A DNA stretch of 64,000 nt from Pogona vitticeps. Lineage: Eukaryota > Chordata > Lepidosauria > Squamata > Agamidae. The notes under the pieces are model-generated. The model was not told where the DNA came from. It searched no databases and saw only the letters and a program-made list of their open reading frames with translations. Of the stretch, positions 9,301 through 20,224 are shown piece by piece; the first letter of the stretch is position 1; each line of letters begins with the position of its first letter. A program made the position numbers and the translations under genes. The DNA is taken from NCBI RefSeq assembly GCF_051106095.1, contig NC_135784.1, forward strand, positions 151,067,428-151,131,427. Direction: 5' to 3'.

Positions 9301-11224
9301 GTAGACCTTAGTACGTTTGTCAATCTCTAAGGTACCTCTTGTTTTGCCACAAGTTAAATGTGTCTGTCTTCTGAGGGGTGTCCAGCATTTCTCTCTAGCT
9401 GTGCCTTGTGGAGAAAAATTAGTTGTTAGGGGCTGCCTGTGTGAGAGGAAATTTGGCTCCCGTTTCCATCCAGTTGCTTGCGGGAGCTTTGAGTTAAGCC
9501 TCCACAGAACAGCAGCCTGAAAACAGCATCTGCAGAACCCAGAGCCTGTCGTGGTATGGATCACCCTCTGGCGGTTGCTCTCAAGCCCTGCAGGCACTCG
9601 TTTGAGGGTGAAGCTGAGCTTCTCCGACGACAGACCGGCTTTGTTTAGGAGCTGGAGGAGCATTTCAAATCTGAACGCAGACCAGACCAAACAATGAAGT
9701 GTGTCTGTCTCCCATATTGACTTGGAATCTTTCAGAGGCAGAGAAATTGACTGAAATCTACATCTTGCTTCTGTCTCCTGGGAATTGAACAATAGCGGAA
9801 ATAGAATATAAATAAATAAAATGTAACCCTTCCACAGGATGTAGCTTATGTGTAAGAACCACATTTGGGGTTTTTCAGATATGGAGCCTTTTTGTTCAGG
9901 TCAGGTTTTTAAAATCTCCCCGTCTGTGGCACTTTGTTTTAACACTAATTAGAAAAAAATTATACTGGTGGTTTGGATTGAGGCTAGTCCCAATTTTTCT
10001 GGGAAGCCTAGGAGCAGGACATGAGGCACCACCATGCCTGTAAATCAGGAGTGGGTAGCGCCCCAACCACGAGATGATGCTGGACTGTAGTTCCCAGCAC
10101 GGTCGATGATGATGGATGCTAGGAATTGTGGTCCAGCATCTTTTGGGCCATGCTTCTGCTATAGAGTGAACTTTCGCTTTTAGTGGGATTGGCTGGTTTT
10201 CCTGCTCCATCTTGCGTACAAAATGAATAGGGGTGGGATTTTCATACTTCAAGGACTTCAGTCTCCACAATTCACTTGAAAACCTCCCTTCTGGGCAGAA
10301 TTCTGGGAGTTGGGAGAGCACAAGAAAGAGGCAGCCTTGCTCTACTGCCCCCTAGAGGCAGGAGGCCTCCCTCCCTCCTCCTCCTATCCTGGAAAAAGGT
10401 CCTGGGGAAACCTCTCCTTTGTTGGTTATTTGTATTTTCCTAGAATTCTGCCTGGGGGAGATTCCAGGTGAATTCTGTAGGTGAAAGTTCTTGAAGTGCA
10501 CAAATGCTATCCCTACACCACCACCACCCCTAAGGGGAAAAAAATGCTCTTCATGGCGCACGTGATAACCTCAATACAATTCTACAATTTTCCCAAAATA
10601 AGGGAAAAAATGGAGAACTTTTTTGTGAGTCATGGCAAGTTACTTTTCTGTGGGGCTCCAAGGGAGCCTGTCTAGTATAACTGGGCTGTTGCCCAGTTAT
10701 ACTTAAATGTATTTCTATCATTACATCTGATCTGTTGATGGTAATAAAGTAAATAAAAGGACATTTCTATCATTTTCTTGATATAAATAGGGCTGGGGTG
10801 GGGGTGGGTTTATCTGTGGGCATGTTGACCTTTGGGATTGCAGTGGTCTTGATATGAAAGTGGGTTAATTTTGGCAAAAGAGGAGATGATCCCGAAGAGC
10901 GTGACTGTGGGTAAACGAAGCAGGGTGGATAGGGGAGGTGTGTTCTCCCAGAACACCTTTGGGGAAAGGGTCTTGCTTTCCTTTGCAGTCCTCTAACCAC
11001 TAGCATTACTGCCCCCACCCTCTTATTTGTCTTTCTTTCTTTCCTCTCCACAGTACTATGGCATGAAGGAGATGAACTACTACACTGTGCTCTTTGGTGT
11101 GTCTCGAGCCCTTGGCGTCTTGGCGCAGGTCATCTGGAGCCGGGCGCTCGGCTTCCCACTGGAGCGACCGAAATCCATGAGCACGGATGGGCTGATGGTG
11201 CTTGTGGGCGCAAAGTCTGTTTAA
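3109..11224 (+). CDS. CS: Citrate synthase, mitochondrial: last five coding exons (partial gene)
   Basis: Citrate synthase condenses acetyl-CoA with oxaloacetate to citrate in the mitochondrial matrix, the entry step of the TCA cycle. Five exons (3109-3308, 5839-5968, 6091-6192, 7928-8137, 11054-11224) join in phase to give about 271 residues that align without gaps to the C-terminal part of vertebrate CS as I remember it (human precursor about 466 aa). The three catalytic residues known from pig CS are present in their motifs: His in [10 protein letters not shown], His in [16 protein letters not shown] and Asp in [12 protein letters not shown]. The mitochondrial presequence and N-terminal half would be encoded left of the window; I see no further CS exon in 1-3108. 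The first intron here uses a GC donor. The last residues ([10 protein letters not shown]) differ from the human LMKFVDSKSG that I recall. CS converges tail to tail with COQ10A, as in human. Near-identity over 270 residues with correct splice sites argues against a pseudogene. Confidence 0.97.
3843..3968 (+). mobile_element. hAT-type MITE with 8-bp TSD
   Basis: Inverted termini TGGGTTCCCAACC and GGTTGGGAGCCCCTG enclose 126 bp. The 8-bp direct repeat ttctagaa flanks it on both sides (3835-3842, 3969-3976). It is a hAT family related to, but distinct from, the element at 1155. Confidence 0.8.
4010..4290 (-). mobile_element. LINE 3' end, L2/CR1 group, antisense
   Basis: Read on the minus strand, a short segment encodes [17 protein letters not shown], matching the conserved C-terminal LKTWLFRQAFP motif of L2/CR1-group reverse transcriptase ORFs. 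A 3'UTR follows and ends in a (TCAA)n tail, seen on the plus strand as (TTGA)n at 4005-4026. Only the last few hundred bases remain, so this is a 5'-truncated dead copy. Confidence 0.65.
4396..4413. repeat. (CA)n microsatellite
   Basis: A short perfect CA run in the CS GC-AG intron. Confidence 0.9.
4510..4600 (-). mobile_element. LINE 3' tail fragment, L2/CR1 group
   Basis: An A/T-rich tail (tttattttatttgtttatttt on the plus strand) is followed by tttttactccatctttctcc and ggacccaaggtggca. This is the reverse of the tail seen in sense near 30310-30372 and again near 44350-44425. It is only a remnant. Confidence 0.5.
5440..5545. mobile_element. Possible TA-flanked MITE end
   Basis: The segment ending gatacaggggtcctactgta resembles the terminal part of a TA-flanked DNA transposon. 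I could not place a convincing matching left end, so extent and family are uncertain. Confidence 0.3.
5839..5968 (+). CDS. CS: CS coding exon ([11 protein letters not shown]...GPLHGLANQ)
   Basis: The acceptor is tttccatag at 5838 and the donor gtaggg at 5969. Length is 130 bp: one base finishing Ser, then 43 codons from [11 protein letters not shown] to GPLHGLANQ. It carries the active-site His of the GPLHGLANQ motif. Compared with the human protein I recall, the only clear difference is THTSHL to HTCHL. Confidence 0.97.
6091..6192 (+). CDS. CS: CS coding exon ([10 protein letters not shown]...NTLNSGR)
   Basis: The acceptor is tttcttgcag at 6090 and the donor GG|gtaaga at 6193. The exon is 34 complete codons, [14 protein letters not shown] to WNTLNSGR, phase 0 to 0. 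It lies 122 bp after the previous exon, so the separating intron is very short. Confidence 0.97.
6760..6845 (+). mobile_element. CR1-like LINE 3' tail
   Basis: The sequence gtgaatttcattgtatgggt followed by acaatgacgataaataaata matches the ATTTCATTGTAC...ACAATGACAATAAA type of 3' end that I associate with sauropsid CR1 LINEs. A related tail lies at about 45035-45112. It is a short 5'-truncated remnant. Confidence 0.5.
7099..7123. repeat. (TC)n microsatellite
   Basis: A run of about 12 CT units in a CS intron. Confidence 0.9.
7928..8137 (+). CDS. CS: CS coding exon ([14 protein letters not shown]...)
   Basis: The acceptor is gtgttgcag at 7927 and the donor CAG|gtgagt at 8138. The exon is 70 complete codons, from [19 protein letters not shown] to [10 protein letters not shown]. 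It holds the second catalytic His (GYGHAVL) and the catalytic Asp (NVDAHSG). It is almost identical to the mammalian protein. Confidence 0.97.
8138..11053 (+). other. CS: CS last intron
   Basis: A GT-AG intron of 2.9 kb. One hAT-like palindromic element is visible at about 10038-10165; the rest is unique. The 228-residue minus-strand open frame at 9178-9864 has no recognisable domain and no splice or promoter context, so I treat it as chance. Confidence 0.85.
10038..10165. mobile_element. hAT-like MITE (palindromic)
   Basis: The arms gatgctggactgtagttccc and its inverted counterpart ggaattgtggtccagcatc surround a short centre, and the ends gagtgggtagcg / gggccatgcttctgc are loosely inverted. 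This is the layout of the small hAT elements with 'ctggactacaactccc' arms common in reptiles. No clear TSD was found. Confidence 0.5.
11054..11224 (+). CDS. CS: CS terminal coding exon with stop
   Basis: The acceptor is cctctccacag at 11053. Translation starts [20 protein letters not shown], runs through [17 protein letters not shown] and ends VLVGAKSV before TAA at 11222-11224 (57 codons including stop). All but the last eight or so residues match vertebrate CS closely. The terminal segment lacks the KFVDSKSG ending I recall for mammals. This could be lineage divergence or a local sequence error. Confidence 0.96.
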   Translation, partial: YYGMKEMNYYTVLFGVSRALGVLAQVIWSRALGFPLERPKSMSTDGLMVLVGAKSV

Positions 11225-12530
11225 AAAGCAAGGGATGTGGCAAGGATTTAGTGACAGAGGGAATAATAAGAGACAATACAATCTGTTGTGTTTGTTCAAA
11301 GGGCCTTGAAAAGATCCTTCCTGAGAGGCACTGACCATCGCATATTTTTTCAGGTTATTTATGGGATTAAATTCAGAAAAAGCTATATACTTAATTCCTC
11401 CACCCACCCGTTACCTTAAATTATCACTTAACGTTAGATCCTTGAATGTCAGGCCTAAGGCCCTTCTTCCCAACCTGAGCTGATGTCCCCAGGCTAGAGG
11501 CTGTGTTGCTTGCCAGCCCAGTTTCTTCTTCTTTTATTGCCTCCTTCCCCTCCCTTTTCCTTTTTTTGTTTTTTTTGGCAAGCCAGGAGCGGAGGGGACT
11601 TGCCCCTCTTATAATCATGTCATATCACGTACTTGCTTTGTATGGCCTTTCATTTCTAGGCAGGAGTGGTGTTCTTCTGCAGCCGAACAACACCCTTTCA
11701 GTGCTTCAGTTTGGGGGCAAGGAACAGAAGGTCTTGCCCCTCAGAAATCCCCCTTTATTTATATTCTTCTGTTACAGAGAAAGGGGAGATGTTAAAAGCT
11801 CTTAAAAGCTAAAACAGGCAGGGCTTCAGTTCCAGGACAGTTCACCTCTACCAAAGAAGGGGCAGCGATAGCATGCTTCTCTTCCCTAGACAGCCTCCAT
11901 CATCCTTCCTTCTCCCTGATTTGAACAGAAGCACACTGACATCTTCCTCCTTATTTGAGGCGGTGCTTTGTTCCCTCAAGCAGTGAGCTGCTAGGAACAT
12001 AGGTCTCCTTGTTCCTTCCTGGGAGGCCTCAGTGCAGGAGGAGGAACAGGATGGCTGAGGCAAATGGTTTTGTGATTTTTCCCTCTCCTCTTCCTCAACA
12101 CTCTTTAAATTTTTTTTTGGGGGGGGGAGGAGTGAACCTCAATGTCAGTATTGTGGTATTGAAACATGAAAGGTGGTATTGGCAACATTGCCATCATGGC
12201 TGTTGTGATGATGATGATGATGCCATGTGGCCCTAAATTGGCTAGCTGCTGTTTGAGGAGCAGTGACAGGGAAGAACATGGCATCTGTGTCCTGGCATCC
12301 TTTCCTCTCTAGAAAGGACTTCATACACTCCTACCAATGTTTATTTTTTTTTCCTGTGTGTTCGTGTGAAATTTTCTGTCCTATAACCACATAAGAAAAG
12401 GAAAGAAACCCCCAATCTCAGTTCAAGGCACAGCGTAAACGGCTGTGTAAGCATCAGCATTCTGTTTGCAAAATTTCAGGTGGTTCTGTACAAACTGCAA
12501 AATAAATGTTTTTATTAACAGGTTGCTGCA
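11225..12530 (+). other. CS: CS 3' untranslated region (end inferred)
   Basis: No coding exon follows the CS stop. The first good poly(A) hexamer downstream in sense is AATAAA at 12501-12506, followed by a T-rich stretch, giving a 3'UTR of about 1.3 kb. The segment lacks obvious interspersed repeats, as expected for a transcribed UTR. It contains a short T-rich/poly-G tract near 12110-12130 and a (GAT)n tract near 12207-12222. The end point is inferred. Confidence 0.55.
12501..12506 (+). terminator. CS: Putative CS poly(A) signal AATAAA
   Basis: A canonical AATAAA lies about 1.28 kb after the CS stop codon and is followed by tgtttttatt and further T-rich sequence. It is the first clear sense-strand hexamer in a plausible context. 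Transcript 3' ends would be needed to prove its use. Confidence 0.5.
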
Positions 12531-15214
12531 ATAAGAGTCTTTCTTTATGTTCCCTGCAGACCCTACAGGGTCCCCCCTCCCTGGCCAGGACTTTCCAGTA
12601 AAAGTGTGTGGATTTGTGTTTTTAGATTACAGCCCCCAGAAATTCCCCAGACAACATAACTATGGTTGCTTCAGGAATTGTGGTCAGAAAGTCAAATCTG
12701 CGCACGTCTGATTTCCAGCGGTTTGTAGATGCTTACACCTTATGGTCTTAACTACCTTATTGTGTTTGCTTATGATATTGCATGAAGATGTTTTTTGAAT
12801 AGTAGTATCAGGACATCTACACAGTCAGAGATGCTGCTGTGCTCCCTAGAATGGACACAAGAGCCTGTGGTTTGATTGATCAAGAGGGAGGCATTGCCCC
12901 ACTTAGCACTTCCTGCTGACACTCTTGTTGTGTGCCTTAAATTGCTGCTGTTGTGCCCTCCACTGCAGGAGAATGTCAGGTCTCTGCACACATCTTCACC
13001 TCTGTCCCTTTGCAGAGGACAAGTACTGGTTTATGCAGAGTATGAAGCAATTCCTCCTTCAAAGCATCATCACCTGATGCTGTGAGGGATTTGATTCTGC
13101 CAATGTGAGTTCTGTATGAAGGCCAATAGGCACACCAGTCAAACAGGTAATTTTGCCTTCCTCTACAAAGCAACTGTAAAGGTGAGAGCTTGAAGGCAGG
13201 GATTACTTGTGTGGTGCCAGAAAGGGGTGTGGGCAGGCCAGACTGTATGCGCAAAGGGCTGCCTAGTCATCCTACATATGTCTTAGGAAGAACAGTGTGC
13301 TTCTGGCATGATAAGTGTGTCTCATAAATGTTACTCAATGTCTCAGTGGTGAGCAATTCGTAGCAGGGTGAGAATCTGCACTCCTTCCTGGTTGACCAAG
13401 TGGAACCCTTCCTTTTGGCAATAAAGAGAGTAGGTCATGTGCTGAAGCAGTAATTAGCTGCCCTTTTGCTCTAGCCAAGGAGAAAACAGCAGAAAGTGAC
13501 TTGAATACCTGAATTCAGTAGGTTTTACATACAGCCTGCTCTTTGTTTTATGACCTGGCCTTTTTCATAAGAGTCGAAATGACTGAGAGCAGCCCTTCCA
13601 TTGTTGTTACCAACAGAGGAAGCTTGTCACTGGAAGCCATCATAGTTGGAGCCAGTGCTGGAAAGGAAGCATTGTGACTGGGCTACAGCAAGTTGCCCTG
13701 TTCTGAATCATGGTCAAAAGTGGGCAACCTCCAGCTGTCCTGTTGCTCATCCCTAGGTTTTGGAACAAAGGCTCACTGCTAAAAAAGACCAGTTACTGAA
13801 AAAGCCCCCCCCCCGCACCCTCTAGTGGCTAACATTTACAAAAAAATTGGGGTGAGGATCCTCAAAACATGGCAAAATAGTCATCATGCCAAATAGAGGG
13901 CACATTTTTGAACCACCTTTCATTTTTTGAAAAAAACATGCTTGCTAGCTCTTGTTTACTTATGCATTGTCTGCAATGATTGGTAGTCTTAAGCTTTCAA
14001 ACAGGCATTACTGCCTGCCTGATCTGACTTCGGAGCATGTGCTCAGTTACTGACCTAGGCCCACTTTCGTTTATTCGTAGCCCGTTTTTTCACAGGCATA
14101 AAAGACAAAAAGTGAACTGGATAATCGACAGGTCCCGTGTGATCATGAATCCATATTTCTCAAGACACAATTAACTTAAGAGGTGTGCAGGAGCAGATTC
14201 TCTTTGCCGCAAGCCAGAATTTTGAAATCCAGGACCTAAGCCCAGCCGTGACCCCAGATGATCTTGGGTGAACCTCTTCCTTGGCCTTGAAGGGCATTGC
14301 ACAGGCTGGAAAGAAACCAGCACCTGTTGTAGGCCGGCTGGCCTAAGCTCTCCTGGAATGATGTTCCCAGAAGGCTTCTATAAATAGCCACTTCCCTTGT
14401 GGTTGTGCCAAGAACTTGACAGCACGTGGCCTCGCTTCCCCGAACAACACTGCAATGTTAGTTTCACCTGAGAATAACATCAGAAGGTACACACAGAAAA
14501 AAGGGAGCATTATTCCTTTGAATACTTCTACTTCATGGGCACAGTTCTCTCAAGTTAACAGGCACCCCAGCCCTGCTCTTTCAGATTGGAAAGCATTTTA
14601 AAATGATCGTTTGACATGAAAGACTACGGTATATGTTTTATGAATTAGCTGTTTAGGTCTTGCTGTGAGTTCCTCCAAAATGTTTTGTGCAGAACTCTCC
14701 TGCTAGAGCCAGCTTTCGGTCTCAAGGATGCTGGGGTTTGATTAAACAGAAAGGAGTAACCTGGTCAGTCGGACAGCACAAGTCAAAATGCTTTGTGAAC
14801 GGGCTGATGGCCTTTCTGTTTATATAAGCCCTATCAAACTGCAGTCTTAAGAAATTAGTGCCTCTTCAGGTTTCACTTTAAATTTTAGATTTGTTTGGGA
14901 AAGACACAGCAAATAATTGGAGTTGTGGTCTCTGGATTTTCCAAACCTGGGACTCAACTTGGATCCTAGTGTGAATCCCACGTAATTTTACTGCTACTTC
15001 TCTTTCTACATAAAAATGCTTAGTTTGTTCTTCTCCACACGGCTACCTACCTCCTCCACTGCAAAGCAGAGCACAACGTCATTCAGACAAGGTTTTCTGC
15101 TCACCTTGCACACTATACCATGTATAGTACATTACTTATGAGCTGACTGCAGTTGCCAAGGAGGATGTGTTACATTGTAGATGCAAGTAGGAGCCCAGGT
15201 ATGATGATTAATAA
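12531..15214. other. Intergenic sequence downstream of CS
   Basis: Between the convergent CS and COQ10A genes. A small palindromic hAT-like remnant is visible near 12610-12690 (gattacagccccc / aggaattgtggtc). The rest is unique with no gene-like signal. Confidence 0.5.
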
Positions 15215-15437
15215 ATAACAACCACACGCCATTAAGTTGATTCCAATTTAAGGTGATCAGTGTTTTCTAGTTAGAGAGTACGCGGAAGTGGCTTGCCATT
15301 CCCTTCTTCTGTGGGCTCTGCAGCTTGCCCAGGGCTACATGGGCAGGCTTTTCTTTTGAGAGTTACCATGAACAATTGGAACTCCCAGCCTCTGGTTCTG
15401 CAGCCAGCTACTCAACTCATTGAACTATCTAGCCAAG
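15215..15437 (-). mobile_element. tRNA-derived SINE, copy 1 of a tandem pair
   Basis: Read on the minus strand, the 5' end resembles a tRNA promoter region (TAGATAGTTCAATGAG, then GAGGCTGGGAGTTCCAATT where a B box is expected). The unique part ends in aattggaatcaacttaatgg, a diverged form of the 'AATTGACTTGACGGC' tail. Related copies lie at 15438-15660, 29088-29330 and 31200-31440. Confidence 0.55.
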
Positions 15438-15660
15438 TGTCTTGCCACCAAGTTCATGCTATCGTATGACAGCTGCTTCAAGGCAACACAACATTCAGAC
15501 ATGGTTTACCATTCCCTTCTTCTGGGGGCACTCTGGGACTGTAGCTTGCCCGAGGCTACACAGGCTGGCTCTTCTCCTGGGAGGCACAATGGTGTGTTGA
15601 ATTCCCAACTTCTGGCTCTGCAGATAGATCAGCTATTTCACTGAGCTCTCTAGCCAGCTA
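15438..15660 (-). mobile_element. tRNA-derived SINE, copy 2 of a tandem pair
   Basis: Same family and orientation as the adjacent copy: both contain gccattcccttcttct-like, cagcttgcccagggctaca-like and ggctctgcag-like blocks in the same order. This copy lacks the 3' tail of its neighbour, so the pair may reflect insertion of one SINE at the edge of the other, or a duplication. Confidence 0.55.
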
Positions 15661-18600
15661 ACAAATACTCATTGTATAAAAAAAATTCAGCTGTGCACAC
15701 GTATTCCAAATGAAGGTAGAAAGTGCTTTACTGTCCTCACTGTATGTATAATGAAGACTCTCAGGCATTTCCCCAGTGCCTATGAAGCCCATGCACCCCA
15801 CAGTTGTGGTCCACAGTGTATTTCCAGCCTCACTGCTGATCATCGAAAGAAAAGTTAGTCACCCCATACCCTTTTGCAAACAGTTTTTTTAATTGGTCTA
15901 CAAAATGCTCTTGGGATTGGTTTGGTGTTTGAACATTCTCATACAGATTTTTTTTTTCAATTACCAGCTAAAATTCACAGTTAAAGGAAAAGGGGGGTGG
16001 AATTAAAAATTTCCTTCTATGGCGCATGATAATCATCTAGTCTTCTAACTTTGCTCTGGAATCATCTCCTTTTTTACAAGCTGAGGTAGCACATCCCAGG
16101 CGAAGAAGCATGAGGGCATGAGGGTCAAAAGGCCGATACATACATGCACACATAGGCTAAAAGCAGAAGGCACTACAACATTCCCCAAAGCTCTGTTGTG
16201 CCCATGGTGACTGACAAGACCAGATGTTTTATGCCTCATTCAATAATAGGTTTGGGGGGGGGATATTAACAATCAACTGCCATTTAAAGCAGTTGTCCTC
16301 AAAACTTTATCCCTCCCAGTGTTTTGGACTTCAACTCACAGGTCAGATTTGGGGAACTGAAATCCAAAACATCTGGAAGGACAAAGGAGAGGATGAAAGA
16401 TACTCAGCACAAGGAAATAAACAAAGCACCTCTAACTCTACATGTAGAGAGGCCATTCCAAAGATCCAGCAAAGTCCCACCGAGGCAGATCTCATCTGAA
16501 CATATGGCTGTGCAAGGCTTGACAGGGACTTGAAACTTACAAGGTAAGGTTTTAAAGGGAGCCCTTAAACTGGGCACATAAGACTCTATGCCCGTGTCAG
16601 TTATGGGTTCTACTGCAACTGAAGCTAGGCCTTATGTTTCCACTGCTTAGGGGAACATAAGCGCAGCTAAGATCAGCACCATGAATGGTTTTTAAACTTA
16701 AGAGTTCTCTATTAAATTATAGTAATCTGGATCCTTCAGTCACAAATTGTATTTTCTGTAGCCTCCAAAACTTAAAACAGGTTTGAGTGTGAGCTACCGA
16801 AAGCACAATCCAAGACTGAAGGTTCATTTCCTATAATCCACAGTAACAGCAGAGCTAGTAAGTTGTCTTTTGGTCTGCTGTACAATCTCAACGAAGCTAA
16901 GTTATTCTTCCTTCTGAGAGCCAGAATTTCCTGTGTAATACTGGAGAGAGGCTGGAATTTGTCCTTTCCTGTCAAATCACTGCCTACAAGCCAGACCCTT
17001 TTTGATAATGGGTGTCCCTTGAAAGCAGTCACCAGACCTAAAAGGAGCACTCTGCTTTCCATTTAAAGAAGCAAGTTGGTTGCAGCAGCTGTAGTAGAGT
17101 GCTCAACTATAGGGAATGGCAGGGTCAGGAAGCAAGAAACAGAAAAGAGTTCTTAAATAAATGGCTTGGAAATGGAAGAATAACCAGCAATCTTTCAGGG
17201 CAATTTTCTGTCCCAAAGGAGTCTACAGTGATCAGCATTGTCTGTACTGAAAGTCATTTTGGGCCCTGGAGCAACCAATTTTGCAGAGTGCAGCTGGGTG
17301 CAGTGTGAGAAACAGCCGAGATATGAAGCTCCAGGGTGCGGAGGAGCTGCTGTCTATGATCACTCAGAAAAGGGGGGGAAAAGACTGAGTCCTTTTTTTT
17401 TGCCAGGAGAAGCACAATTCTGGAACTGTGCATAACTCACTCTGCAGTTTTTCTTTTCTTTTTACATACTTCTTTCAGTGTCACAGCCAAGTGTACAACA
17501 CTGAAGTGCGCGATTCCCCACTGCTAACAAGAGACACCCTGATGGCTTCTGAAATGGTTCACCTAAGCATTTCTATGTAACCCACAGTAACTAGAAACTT
17601 TTTTTAAAGAGGGAAGAAGCTGAGGTTTCCCAGAAACTGAACTCTGCACTGGTATGGTATTGCTTTGAGCATTCTTGGGGAAGACCAGGATGCCAGTACA
17701 CCTCTCGCCTGGCCACAAGGGAAAGACTCTACTGCAGACAAAAGTCCTTACAAGCAACCCTACACCCTGGGTGCTCAAAAACTTCTCTTACATTCCCCCG
17801 ACTCTGGCACCGAGCTGGTAAATTCACCTCAAGGACACAACCAGAAGCATATCTGAAGTAAATCTAATCGGGTTCAATGGAACTGGCTCCTGAGCAAGTA
17901 TGAAGGAAGACTGCAACCGTCCTTGGTTAGGTCAGCAGACATCAGAGACAGAAGACGTGTTCCCAAACTATAAGAGAGGGGAAGAGCCTGCATCCTTCAA
18001 GCTATTAGAGAAAACAGACACTTGCTTCTGGTACTACAACAGTAGAACCAAAATCTGCTCGTGTTGTGTGGGTAACGTACTTTAGTCTACCAACTTTTAA
18101 AATGCTTCTTTCATTTCTCTTTGTAGCTGCTCTGAGAGAGGGTGCCTTGATCCCAAAGGGCCTACAATGGTCAGGCTTGAAGCTGGGGCTCCCTCCCCAG
18201 GCCTACTCAAATTCTCCTTCCATGTAAAAGAGCCTTCTATAAACATATGGGTTATGACTCATGTTTGTTTCATGTTTTGCAGGAATGGTGGGAAGGAAGG
18301 GACCCAGAACTGGCTCAGTTGTCACACAGTGAGGTGCTATCAATGGGTCATTTCCCCCCCACACACATGGATGGGGAAAACTGTGTGTCTCTGCCAATCC
18401 CAGCCACACCACATTGTCTACTACACAAGGTAGGCATGATGAGATTTTCAGAATTTGTGGACTACAGCCCTCAAAATCTGCACGAATCCCCTAGCCAAAC
18501 TTTTTGGGGCTTTTATTGTGAAACCAAATTCCCGACAGGTGTTTCAAAGTTGTATCCAGTTAAGGCTCCAGCCCCATTTTCATCCTGTGGAGGGAAGGCA

Positions 18601-20224
18601 GGGGAAATGGGTGGGCAGGGCTAAGCTCTGCGGACATTGCAAGAGATTGCAGGTGTGGTAGTCTCTTTCCTTTAGTCTCTGAACAGCAAGCCTCCCACCA
18701 AAAACTGCCATACCCAAAATCCCTTGTAGCCTCTCCCCTTCCTCCCCCGCCCATATGCACACAGTTTAACCCTGTACCCACTAATTCACCCTGTGTTTAC
18801 AGAACAAAAATGGCTGCTAGAGTCTGAATTCATTACCTGTAAGAACATGAAAACATCTCAGGACTTTGACTTCTTGATTAAAGCCCCCCACCCCCCCAAG
18901 GTTTGGCTGGGAGAATATCCTACAGATCTCTGGGGTCTGATGCACACTTCAGAGCACAAGGACAATGAAGCAGGAGGGAAAAGTTCTCGTGTTGCAGATT
19001 TTCACAAGAAAACAAAGAGCGCGCGCCTGGCAGAGTGGGATATAAGGCAATCACCATGAGTGACATTTGCCACAGTACCAGGAACTTCTACAGTGAGTCT
19101 CCTGCAAAGATTTCTGCTGGAAGGAAGGAAGGAAGGAGAGAGAGAAAGGGCTTGCTCAGACAAGCAACCTGAACACTCCAACCCTTACCTTAGGAGGAGA
19201 CTATCACCAGGTGCATTCTCCAACAAAAAGCCAATTTTGCTTGTGTACAGAGTGAGTGCAAGAACCGGGATAAAGAGCGAGTCAACAGTTTCAATAGCCC
19301 CAAAGGGCAAAAGGATGTTCTTTGGAGTCATGCCACCTCATGTCAGTTAAGTTACATTTGAGAGCAGGGAGAGCACATGTAAAAATGAAAGAAGGGGGGA
19401 CAACAGGAAAGGAGGAGGAAACATCTCAGCCAAGGGCACCAGCTATAGGGTCAAATGCATACACATGACACCAACACAATGCTCCCTCGCACTGAGAGAG
19501 CAGGCACACAAAATTTAAGGGGGAAGCAGTGGTCAACTGACTCCTGGGAATTGCCTCAAAGCCAGCTGGCTGGCTCAAAAAGCAGGTAAGCAGTTGTTCC
19601 ACAGCTCCGGCACCAGCTGGAAAAACCACAAATTATGGGATGGGCACAGGACGAGCAGGTACATCTAAAACTCTTGGCAAGAAAGCCGAGCACATGACTG
19701 TGACCAATGAAAACAGCCGACACATCTATGCTGCAATAAGCACACCCTAGTTCATGACACAGCTTTCTGAGGAGGGTGATCTTTTCACTAGTTTTGATGT
19801 GGCCTGTCCTCCACTCAAGAGCTTGGATAAGCCACTTTCTTGCACTACAGCTGGTGGAATCACATGACAGCACAGCCAGCAGCCATGCCGGCCAGACAAT
19901 TCTGATAGGTGTAGCCCAAGAAGTAAAATTTCCAGACTCTGCTACCTCCCAAACTTGACCACCTCCAATCTGTAACCTGCGGCAAGTCTGGTTCTAAAGT
20001 GGAAAATTCTCCAAATGATAGCTTTAGTGGCACTTGTAAGGGAAGCCTCTGTAGAGCCACTCTGCCAAGAGAGCTGCCCCCCCAACGCCTTCCAACACAT
20101 TCCTCATCTCGCCCCAAAAGAGAGGTTTTGCAGCATAGCAGGACTACACTGGAGTTGGTGGGATGGTTGCCCAACTGGACAGCAGCTCAAAACTGCAGGG
20201 TCTTGAAAAGCAGCCCTCTACTTC
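15661..20224. other. Intergenic sequence between CS and COQ10A
   Basis: Mostly unique sequence. Visible remnants: a small hAT-like palindrome at about 16287-16385 (gttttggacttcaactca / aaatccaaaacatctgga), another diverged one near 18445-18520, and a (GGAA)n tract at about 19117-19137. No conserved coding segment was recognised on either strand. Confidence 0.45.
19117..19137. repeat. (GGAA)n microsatellite
   Basis: A short purine run of GGAA/AAGG units. Confidence 0.8.

Noticed and set aside
9178-9864. 228-residue open frame on the minus strand in the CS last intron
   Set aside because: No recognisable domain and no splice or promoter context. Length alone is compatible with chance in an intron.
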